From NCBI GenBank assembly GCA_905235835.1, contig CAJONQ010000046.1, positions 1-42,161 on the forward strand: a stretch of DNA of 42,161 bases, read 5' to 3'. Made by a program: the position numbers and the translations under genes. The stretch comes from an uncultured Prevotella sp. (GTDB taxonomy: Bacteria; Bacteroidota; Bacteroidia; Bacteroidales; Bacteroidaceae). Every line of letters begins with the position of its first letter. The stretch's first letter is position 1. Below are positions 33,265 through 39,810 of the stretch, in pieces. The notes below the pieces were generated by a model, which saw only the letters and a program-made list of their open reading frames with translations, ran no database searches and had not been told where the DNA came from.

Positions 33265-34359
33265 TTATACAAATATTAGTGAACTCATGATGTCGTTGCT
33301 GACGAAGATACCTTTGCGGGTCAGTACCAGACGGGAACCTTCCCGTCTCAGTAGTCCTTGGTGGATATACCGTTGCGCCTCTTGCTCGCAATAGGTGCGA
33401 TACTTGTCGGAGAGGGTGGCGAGGTCCAGTCCCTCACAGGTGCGGAATGCCACGGTGATGCGGTCGTTATAGTGAGTGTCCTCGTCAATGACCTCTTCCT
33501 CATAGGGGCGTTCCCCTTTTTCTATTGCCTCCATATAGGCATGGATGTCCGCCATGTTCCAACTGCGGCTCTTTCCGTCATAGGAATGGGCGGCGGCTCC
33601 CAGTCCGATATAAGGGATGTCTTTCCAATAATTGCTGTTATGAAGGGAACGGAAACCTGGCAAGGCGAAGTTGGATATCTCGTAGTGCTCATAGCCTGCA
33701 GCCGTTAACTTGTCAATCAGCAGTTCATACATTTGGCGTTCTAACTCCTCATCGCAAGGCTCGATGCCCATGCGGTAGAGCGGTGTGCCTTCCTCTACCA
33801 TCAGGCAGTAGGCGGAGAGATGTTCCACCTGCAGACTGAGGGCAGCATCGATGTCGTGTTCCCAGTCACCAAGTGTCTCGTTGGGAAAACCGTACATCAG
33901 ATCGACACTGATGTTATGGATGCCAGCGTCACGAAGCCGTTGGACGGCAAGGGGGACTTGGGCTGCCGAATGACGGCGATGAAGAAAGCGCAGACGGTCG
34001 TCATCGAAGGTCTGGGCACCCATGCTGACTCTGTTAATGCCGAGCTGCGACAGGGTCGCAGCATACTCAGGCGTGACATCGTCGGGGTTTACCTCGATGG
34101 TGAACTCACGGTCGGCAGATCCATACACCTTATCTATATTAAAGGAGAGTTGATGTAGTTGGTCTGTGGTCAGTTGACTTGGAGTACCTCCGCCTATGTA
34201 GATGGTGTTGATGGTATCATCGCAACGTCGCATCTCCATCTCTTTACATACTGCATCCACATACCGTTGTCGCTGTTGTAGGGCGGTTGTGGAATAGAAA
34301 CCGCAGTAGATACAGCGGCTTGCACAGAAGGGAATATGGATATAAAGACCTGCCATCAT
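33265..34359 (-). CDS. hemW: HemW, radical SAM heme chaperone
   Basis: A 364-residue radical SAM protein of the HemN/HemW group, with CASRCIYCGF giving the CxxxCxxC [4Fe-4S] site near the N-terminus; the residue after the third Cys's Gly is Phe rather than the Cys found in true HemN. Later motifs are YIGGGTPSQL, EVNPDD, GVNRVSMGAQTF-like INRVSMGAQTF, DLMYGFP and HLSAYCL. HemW proteins lack the HemN C-terminal region and act in heme delivery rather than as coproporphyrinogen oxidases. Two ATGs (34359 and 34356) are possible, and the predicted +1 is nearly at the start codon. Heme handling could serve the c-type cytochromes of Region A, but the gene is universal. Confidence 0.95.
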   Translation of the reverse strand: MMAGLYIHIPFCASRCIYCGFYSTTALQQRQRYVDAVCKEMEMRRCDDTINTIYIGGGTPSQLTTDQLHQLSFNIDKVYGSADREFTIEVNPDDVTPEYAATLSQLGINRVSMGAQTFDDDRLRFLHRRHSAAQVPLAVQRLRDAGIHNISVDLMYGFPNETLGDWEHDIDAALSLQVEHLSAYCLMVEEGTPLYRMGIEPCDEELERQMYELLIDKLTAAGYEHYEISNFALPGFRSLHNSNYWKDIPYIGLGAAAHSYDGKSRSWNMADIHAYMEAIEKGERPYEEEVIDEDTHYNDRITVAFRTCEGLDLATLSDKYRTYCEQEAQRYIHQGLLRREGSRLVLTRKGIFVSNDIMSSLIFV

Positions 34360-34360
34360 G

Positions 34361-34372
34361 CATGCAAAGTTA
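34361..34372 (-). promoter_or_regulatory. Promoter of hemW
   Basis: TAACTTTG on the minus strand (34365-34372). Predicted +1 about 34361 lies 2-5 nt from the candidate start codons, implying a leaderless or almost leaderless mRNA. Confidence 0.5.
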
Positions 34373-34435
34373 AGGAAAAATACTAATAAAGTTTAATATT
34401 TGAAAGTATTTTTAGGTTTTTCGCATGAAAATGTA

Positions 34436-34448
34436 TAACTTTAGCGTC
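34436..34448 (+). promoter_or_regulatory. Promoter of the EF-G2-like gene
   Basis: TAACTTTA at 34436-34443 matches the -7 element with one change at the last base. A T-rich segment near 34411-34420 may be the -33 region. Predicted leader about 35 nt. It diverges from the hemW promoter. Confidence 0.45.
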
Positions 34449-34482
34449 GCTTATCGAAATTTAAACCTAAAACATAACCGAT

Positions 34483-36642
34483 ATGAAAGTTTATCAAACA
34501 AACGAAATCAAAAACATCGCGCTGCTTGGCAGTGCGGGTAGCGGCAAGACTACTCTTGCCGAAGCAATGGTCTACGAAGCTGGCATCATCAAGCGCCGCG
34601 GTACCGTAGAGGGTAAGAACACCATGAGCGATTACTTCCCTGTTGAACAGGAATATGGCTACTCGGTGTTCTCTACTGTTTTTCATGTAGAGTGGAATAA
34701 CAAGAAGTTGAACATCATCGACTGCCCGGGATCGGATGACTTTGTCGGTGGTGCTATTACTGCCCTGAACGTGACCGATCAGGCTGTGCTGCTCATTAAT
34801 GGACAGTATGGACCTGAGGTGGGTACGATGAATGCTTTCCGTAATACAGAGAAGTTGAAGAAGCCTGTTATCTTCCTCGTTAACCAGCTCGACCGTGACA
34901 ACTGCGACTTTGACCAGATTCTGAACCAGTTGCGTGAGGTCTATGGTAATAACTGTGTTCCCGTGCAGTATCCTATCGCCACAGGTCCTGGTTTCAACAG
35001 TGTCATCGACGTGCTGCTGATGAAGAAATACTCATGGAAGCCCGAAGGTGGTGCTCCAATCATCGAGGATATCCCAGCCGACCAGCTTGACAAGGCAAAG
35101 GAGATGAAGGCTGCCCTCGTGGAGGCTGCCGCTGCCGGTGACGATACGCTGATGGAGAAGTTCTTCGAGAGTGAGGACCTGACAGAGGACGAGATGCGTG
35201 AAGGTATCCGTAAAGGACTGGTAACACGTTCTATCTACCCTGTCTTCTGCGTTTGTGCAGGTAAGGACATGGGTGTTCGCCGTCTGATGGAGTTCTTGGG
35301 TAATGTCGTACCTTTCGTTAGTGAGATGCCTGTTGTCAAGAATGCTGCAGGTAAGGAGGTTCCTGCTGATGCCAGTGCTCCCACCTCTTTGTATTTCTTC
35401 AAGACTGGTGTTGAGCCTCATATTGGTGAGGTACAGTATTTCAAGGTGATGAGTGGTGTCGTGAAGAGTGGTGACGACCTGACCAATGCTGACCGTGGCT
35501 CTAAGGAGCGTATCGGTACTTTGTATGCTTGCGCAGGTGCTAACCGTATTCAGGTAGACCAGCTCGTTGCAGGTGATATCGGTTGTACCGTGAAGCTGAA
35601 GGATGTGAAGACGGGTAATACTTTGAATGGAAAGGATGTCGAGAATAAGTTCGATTTCATCAAATATCCTAACTCTAAGTTCTCTCGTGCTATCAAGGCA
35701 GTCAACGAGGCAGAGACCGAGAAGATGATGGCAGCTCTGCAGCGCATGCGCCAGGAGGATCCTACTTGGGTGGTTGAGCAGTCTAAGGAGTTGCGCCAGA
35801 TTATCGTTCATGGTCAGGGTGAGTTCCACCTACGTACCTTGAAGTGGCGTATGGAGAATAATGAGAAGATTCAGATTGAGTATCAGGAGCCGAAGATTCC
35901 ATATCGTGAGACCATCACGAAGATGGCACGTGCCGACTATCGTCATAAGAAACAGTCAGGTGGTGCCGGACAGTTTGGTGAGGTACACCTGATTGTGGAG
36001 CCTTATACCGACGGTATGCCTGACCCAACCTCATTCACCATCAATGGACAGGAGTTCAAGATGAACATCAAGTCTAAGGAAGAGAAAGACCTGGAGTGGG
36101 GTGGTAAGCTCGTATTCATCAACTCTGTAGTGGGTGGTGCTATCGATATGCGCTTTATGCCTGCTATCCTGAAAGGTGTGATGGAGCGTATGGAGCAGGG
36201 ACCATTGACCGGTTCTTATGCCCGTGACGTTCGTGTCATCGTTTATGATGGTAAGATGCACCCGGTAGACTCTAACGAGTTGTCATTCATGCTTGCCGCA
36301 CGTAATGCCTTCTCCGCAGCCTTCAAGGAGGCAGGTCCAAAGGTGTTGGAGCCTATCTACGATCTGGAGGTACTTGTTCCTGCTGACTATATGGGTGATG
36401 TGATGAGTGATCTGCAGGGTCGTCGTGCTATCATCATGGGTATGGACAGTGAGTCTGGTTATCAGAAGCTGACTGCAAAGATTCCTTTGAAGGAGCTTGC
36501 CAGCTACAGTATCGCCCTTAGCTCTCTGACTGGCGGTCGTGCTTCGTTCACAACCAGCTTCAGCAGTTACGAGCTTGTTCCGAACGATATCCAGCAGCAG
36601 CTCATTAAGGAGCATGAGGCAGAGATGAAGGAAGAGGATTAA
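34483..36642 (+). CDS. fusA2: EF-G2-like elongation factor G paralog
   Basis: A 719-residue translational-GTPase-family protein with EF-G domains I-V. The nucleotide-binding motifs diverge from canonical EF-G: P-loop GSAGSGKTT (16-24) instead of GHIDAGKTT; switch I EYGYS (57-61) instead of ERGIT; G3 DCPGSDDF (80-87) instead of DTPGHVDF, so Ser84 replaces the catalytic His; G4 NQLD (134-137) instead of NKMD. Later domains keep EF-G-like sequence (GQGEFHLRTLKWRM, GGAGQFGEVH, DLQGRRAIIMGMD). It corresponds best to EF-G2 of Bacteroides, reported to support translocation without GTP hydrolysis and to matter during starvation and gut colonisation. Monocistronic, with promoter and terminator of its own. 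Confidence 0.92.
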   Translation: MKVYQTNEIKNIALLGSAGSGKTTLAEAMVYEAGIIKRRGTVEGKNTMSDYFPVEQEYGYSVFSTVFHVEWNNKKLNIIDCPGSDDFVGGAITALNVTDQAVLLINGQYGPEVGTMNAFRNTEKLKKPVIFLVNQLDRDNCDFDQILNQLREVYGNNCVPVQYPIATGPGFNSVIDVLLMKKYSWKPEGGAPIIEDIPADQLDKAKEMKAALVEAAAAGDDTLMEKFFESEDLTEDEMREGIRKGLVTRSIYPVFCVCAGKDMGVRRLMEFLGNVVPFVSEMPVVKNAAGKEVPADASAPTSLYFFKTGVEPHIGEVQYFKVMSGVVKSGDDLTNADRGSKERIGTLYACAGANRIQVDQLVAGDIGCTVKLKDVKTGNTLNGKDVENKFDFIKYPNSKFSRAIKAVNEAETEKMMAALQRMRQEDPTWVVEQSKELRQIIVHGQGEFHLRTLKWRMENNEKIQIEYQEPKIPYRETITKMARADYRHKKQSGGAGQFGEVHLIVEPYTDGMPDPTSFTINGQEFKMNIKSKEEKDLEWGGKLVFINSVVGGAIDMRFMPAILKGVMERMEQGPLTGSYARDVRVIVYDGKMHPVDSNELSFMLAARNAFSAAFKEAGPKVLEPIYDLEVLVPADYMGDVMSDLQGRRAIIMGMDSESGYQKLTAKIPLKELASYSIALSSLTGGRASFTTSFSSYELVPNDIQQQLIKEHEAEMKEED

Positions 36643-36661
36643 TCCGCAACCTGACAATCAT

Positions 36662-36693
36662 AAAAATCCCCAACCGTTTGGCTGGGGATTTTT
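36662..36693. terminator. Bidirectional terminator between EF-G2 and the small gene
   Basis: AAAAATCCCCA (36662-36672) pairs with TGGGGATTTTT (36683-36693) around a 10-nt loop. Poly-T follows on both strands, serving the two convergent genes. Confidence 0.85.
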
Positions 36694-36711
36694 TATTTAT
36701 TGTATGTTTGA

Positions 36712-36966
36712 TTACAAAGGCATCATGTCACGCTCGTCAGGACGGTGAGCCTTGCCATCCTCGTCCTTAATATATACCTGCAGGTCCTCCAGGTAGCCAC
36801 CTGTCTCGTCTTGTAACTTTTTCAGTGTAGCCTTGGTTTCCTCAAAGCCCATGAACTCCTTGGCAGAGCCAATATGGTTGGTAAACTCTAACTTCTTCTT
36901 CTCGATGTCGAGAACGGAGATGTACTCATCCTTCGTACGGTCTCCAATAACGAATTTTTTCTTCAT
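36712..36966 (-). CDS. Small hypothetical protein
   Basis: An 84-residue soluble, highly charged protein (MKKKFVIGDRTKDEYISVLD at the N-terminus, HRPDERDMMPL at the C-terminus). It has no signal peptide, Cys or recognised domain. Lys/Glu/Asp-rich, with alternating beta and helical propensity. A consensus -7 promoter, a bidirectional terminator and no competing frame of comparable quality support it as a real gene. It lies between EF-G2 and pgk but is separated from both by terminators, so no operon link. Function unknown. Confidence 0.75.
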   Translation of the reverse strand: MKKKFVIGDRTKDEYISVLDIEKKKLEFTNHIGSAKEFMGFEETKATLKKLQDETGGYLEDLQVYIKDEDGKAHRPDERDMMPL

Positions 36967-36992
36967 ATTCGATTGTTTTTAAATTGTTTGTT

Positions 36993-37004
36993 GGTGCAAA
37001 GATA
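36993..37004 (-). promoter_or_regulatory. Promoter of the small hypothetical gene
   Basis: TATCTTTG on the minus strand (36997-37004), with TTG at 37027-37029 about 22 bp upstream, inside the pgk terminator. Predicted +1 about 36993, 27 nt before the ATG. Confidence 0.6.
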
Positions 37005-37007
37005 AAC

Positions 37008-37044
37008 AAAATCCCGATACGCTGTACAAGCCTATCGGGATTTT
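37008..37044 (-). terminator. Terminator after pgk
   Basis: AAAATCCCGATA (37008-37019) pairs exactly with TATCGGGATTTT (37033-37044) across 13 nt. The minus-strand side ends in TTTTGTTTA. Located 23 bp after the pgk stop codon. Confidence 0.8.
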
Positions 37045-37067
37045 TTATACGTAAACGTTTAATTTCG

Positions 37068-38339
37068 TTACTCGCCCTTGATAGCAGCAACACCTGGGAG
37101 TACCTTACCCTCGATAGCCTCAAGCAGGGCACCACCACCAGTAGAGATGTAACTAACCTGGTCAGCGAGACCGAACTTGTTAACGCAGGCAACAGAGTCA
37201 CCACCACCAATCAGAGAGAAAGCACCCTCAGCGGTAGCCTTGGCGATAGCCTCACCGATAGCACGGCTACCGGCAGTGAAGTCGTCACACTCGAAGACAC
37301 CGGCAGGACCGTTCCACAGAATGGTCTTGGCACCCTTGATAGCATCGGCGAATGCCTGCTGACTCTCTGGACCAGCGTCAACACCCTCGAAACCTGCAGG
37401 AACCTTGTTGGCTGGGCAATTGATAATCTCAGAACCAGGCTTAACAGTCATCGTACCGAAGTCGAGACCGTTAGTTGCTGTACAGTCGCTGCCCAGAACA
37501 AGCTCTACGCCGTTCTTCTTAGCGAGTTCCTCCACACCAAGAGCGACATCCAGCTTGTCAAGCTCTACGATAGAGTCACCGATCTCACCATTGTGAGCCT
37601 TTGCGAAGGTATATGTCATACCACCGCAGAGGATGAGCTTATCAACCTTACCGAGCAGGTTCTCGATGATACCAATCTTAGAAGATACCTTAGAGCCACC
37701 CATGATGGCAACGAACGGACGCTTGATGTCAGAGAGGACAGCATCAACAGCCTTTACCTCTTTCTCCATCAGCAGACCCAGCATCTTGTTGTCAGCATCG
37801 AAATAGTCAGCGATGACAGCGGTAGAGGCGTGCTTACGGTGAGCAGTACCGAAGGCGTCCATCACATAGCAGTCAGCATAAGAAGCCAGTGTCTTGGCGA
37901 ACTCCTTCTGAGAAGCCTTCATAGCCTTCTTTGCCTCGTCGTACTCGGGAGTACCCTTCTCCACGCCAACGGGCTTGCCTTCCTCCTCAGGATAGAAACG
38001 GAGGTTCTCCAGCAACAGTGCCTCACCCATCTTCAGGGCTGCAGCGGCATCCTGAGCCTTAGCGCAGTCAGGAGCGAAAGCAACGGGTACACCCAGTGCC
38101 TTCTCGACAGCCTCGCGGATCTGACCCAGTGACTTCTTCAAATCAACCTTTCCTTTGGGCTTGCCCATGTGGCTCATAATGATAGTAGCACCACCATCAG
38201 CAAGAATCTTCTTTAAGGTAGGAAGGGCACCGCGGATACGGGTGTCGTCAGTAATCTTACCATTCTCGTCCAGGGGTACGTTGAAGTCTACACGTACGAT
38301 TGCCTTCTTACCGGCAAAGTTCATTTCATTGATAGTCAT
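37068..38339 (-). CDS. pgk: Phosphoglycerate kinase
   Basis: A 423-residue glycolytic enzyme that converts 1,3-bisphosphoglycerate plus ADP to 3-phosphoglycerate plus ATP in the cytoplasm. Motifs: [20 protein letters not shown] (N-domain substrate site), [51 protein letters not shown] and the nucleotide loop GGGDSVACV with STGGGA near the C-terminus. It is a little longer than the typical 390-400 residues, as often in Bacteroidota. Monocistronic, between its own -7 element and a terminator. Confidence 0.98.
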   Translation of the reverse strand: MTINEMNFAGKKAIVRVDFNVPLDENGKITDDTRIRGALPTLKKILADGGATIIMSHMGKPKGKVDLKKSLGQIREAVEKALGVPVAFAPDCAKAQDAAAALKMGEALLLENLRFYPEEEGKPVGVEKGTPEYDEAKKAMKASQKEFAKTLASYADCYVMDAFGTAHRKHASTAVIADYFDADNKMLGLLMEKEVKAVDAVLSDIKRPFVAIMGGSKVSSKIGIIENLLGKVDKLILCGGMTYTFAKAHNGEIGDSIVELDKLDVALGVEELAKKNGVELVLGSDCTATNGLDFGTMTVKPGSEIINCPANKVPAGFEGVDAGPESQQAFADAIKGAKTILWNGPAGVFECDDFTAGSRAIGEAIAKATAEGAFSLIGGGDSVACVNKFGLADQVSYISTGGGALLEAIEGKVLPGVAAIKGE

Positions 38340-38381
38340 AATACTTTGTGTTATTTAATTAATATTGAGTTTCGAATATCG

Positions 38382-38393
38382 AACGCAAAGATA
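38382..38393 (-). promoter_or_regulatory. Promoter of pgk
   Basis: TATCTTTG on the minus strand (38386-38393); +1 about 38382, leader about 43 nt. The region where a -33 element would lie is occupied by the 7-bp repeat array and has no TTG on this strand. Confidence 0.55.
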
Positions 38394-38400
38394 GTAATTT

Positions 38401-38435
38401 TAGTTGATAGTTGTTAGTTGATAGTTGATAATTTA
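38401..38435. repeat. 7-bp tandem repeat, TAGTTGA type
   Basis: TAGTTGA, TAGTTGT, TAGTTGA, TAGTTGA, TAATTTA in tandem, directly upstream of the pgk -7 element and between the divergent pgk and CobW-type genes. Copy-number changes here would alter the spacing upstream of the pgk promoter. Confidence 0.85.
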
Positions 38436-38475
38436 AGTCTTTTTTACGTACTATTTTTAATAATGCAAGGCAGAG

Positions 38476-38512
38476 TTGGCAAAATTCAAAGAAAAATGCG
38501 TAACTTCGCAGC
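38476..38512 (+). promoter_or_regulatory. Probable promoter of the CobW-type gene
   Basis: TTG at 38476-38478, 22-bp spacer, TAACTTCG at 38501-38508 (one mismatch to TAnnTTTG). Predicted +1 about 38512, 24 nt before the ATG. Confidence 0.45.
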
Positions 38513-38535
38513 CGAAAAGAAATAAACTAACGAAG

Positions 38536-39768
38536 ATGATGGACATACAAAACATTCCCGTGCTGCTGCTGACAGGATATCTGGGTAGCGGCAAAACGAC
38601 ATTGCTGAACAGGATTCTGCAAAATAAGAAAGGTATTAAGTTCGCGGTCATCGTCAATGACATCGGTGAGGTGAATATCGATGCCGACCTGATAGAGAAG
38701 GGTGGTGTGGTAGGACAGAAGGACGACTCACTGGTGGCACTCCAGAACGGATGTATCTGCTGTACCTTGAAGATGGACTTGGTGGAGCAGTTGCGTGACA
38801 TCACCAAGATGCACCGCTTCGACTATATCGTCATCGAGGCAAGTGGTATCTGCGAGCCAGGACCTATCGCCCAGACGATATGCAGTATTCCTTCCTTGGG
38901 TCCTGAGTATGTGAAGGACGGTTATCTACAGTTGGATTGTATCGTGACGGTGGTCGATGCCCTCAGGATGCGTGATGAGTTCGAGGGTGGCAATGACCTG
39001 TTGCGTCAGAATATCGACGAGGAGGATATTGAGAACCTCGTCATCCAGCAGATCGAGTTCTGTAATATCATCCTGCTCAATAAAGCCTCCGAGGTATCGA
39101 AAGAGGAATTGGGCAAGGTGAAGGAGATTATCCGCACCATCCAGCCTAAGGCGGAGATCATCGAGTGTGACTATGGTGATGTGGACCTGGAGCGGATTAT
39201 CCACACAGAGAAATTCAATTTCGAGGAGGTTGCCACTTCTGCCGCATGGATTCGTGAATTAGAGGGTGACCATGACGAGGAGGAAGAGCATGAGCATCAT
39301 CACCATCATGACGATGATGACGACGATGATGATGACGAGCACGAGCATCATCATGAGCATGGGCACCACCATCATCACCACCACGACGAGGGGGAGGCTG
39401 AGGAATACGGTATCGGTACCTTTGTCTACTATGCCCGTCGCCCCTTCAACCTCGGGTTGTTTGACGAATTCGTGGCTCGTAAGTGGCATAAGAGTATTAT
39501 CCGTGCCAAGGGTATCTGTTATTTCAAGGGCGAGGAGGACATCTGCTATGTCTTCGAGCAGGCAGGTCATCAGGTGTCGCTGCGCAACGTAGGACAGTGG
39601 TATGCCACCATGCCGAAGGACGAGTTGGAGATGATGATGGCACGTGACGAGAAACTGCGTCGCGACTGGGACGACCAGTATGGTGACCGTATGCAGAAAC
39701 TCGTGTTCATCGGTCAGCACTTAGATAAAGAGCAGATAACCAAAGACCTTGACTTCTGCTTGTCATAA
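38536..39768 (+). CDS. CobW/COG0523-family metal chaperone GTPase
   Basis: A 411-residue G3E-family GTPase. Walker A GYLGSGKTT (14-22), the metal-binding CxCC motif CICC (73-76) in NGCICCTLKMDL, IVIEASGICEPGP, and the nucleotide motif LLNKASE. Between the GTPase and the C-terminal CobW_C domain lies an insert of about 45 residues (245-290) made almost only of His, Asp and Glu, a likely metal reservoir or sensor. Members deliver Zn, Co or Ni to enzymes. Start at the ATG at 38536 (a second ATG follows directly); an in-frame TTG at 38476 overlaps the -33 element. Convergent with the TonB receptor across a shared terminator. The metal is unknown; zinc is the commonest case. Confidence 0.92.
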   Translation: MMDIQNIPVLLLTGYLGSGKTTLLNRILQNKKGIKFAVIVNDIGEVNIDADLIEKGGVVGQKDDSLVALQNGCICCTLKMDLVEQLRDITKMHRFDYIVIEASGICEPGPIAQTICSIPSLGPEYVKDGYLQLDCIVTVVDALRMRDEFEGGNDLLRQNIDEEDIENLVIQQIEFCNIILLNKASEVSKEELGKVKEIIRTIQPKAEIIECDYGDVDLERIIHTEKFNFEEVATSAAWIRELEGDHDEEEEHEHHHHHDDDDDDDDDEHEHHHEHGHHHHHHHDEGEAEEYGIGTFVYYARRPFNLGLFDEFVARKWHKSIIRAKGICYFKGEEDICYVFEQAGHQVSLRNVGQWYATMPKDELEMMMARDEKLRRDWDDQYGDRMQKLVFIGQHLDKEQITKDLDFCLS

Positions 39769-39771
39769 AGC

Positions 39772-39807
39772 ATCAGGCTCGGATTTGATAGTGAATCCGA
39801 GCCTGAT
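39772..39807. terminator. Bidirectional terminator, perfect 14-bp stem
   Basis: ATCAGGCTCGGATT (39772-39785) pairs exactly with AATCCGAGCCTGAT (39794-39807) across an 8-nt loop, placed between the stop codons of the convergent CobW-type and TonB-receptor genes. T-rich sequence follows on the plus strand. Confidence 0.88.
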
Positions 39808-39810
39808 TTA

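Noticed and set aside
35032..35829. A 265-codon minus-strand frame opposite EF-G2
   Set aside because: Antisense to conserved EF-G domains; no domain of its own.
36984..38132. A 382-codon open frame on the plus strand opposite pgk
   Set aside because: It is fully antisense to a clear phosphoglycerate kinase, has no recognisable domain, and its Leu/Thr/Ser-rich content is what pgk codon bias produces on the other strand.
38401..38435. CRISPR array
   Set aside because: Repeat units are 7 bp and directly adjacent with no spacers; no cas genes are nearby.
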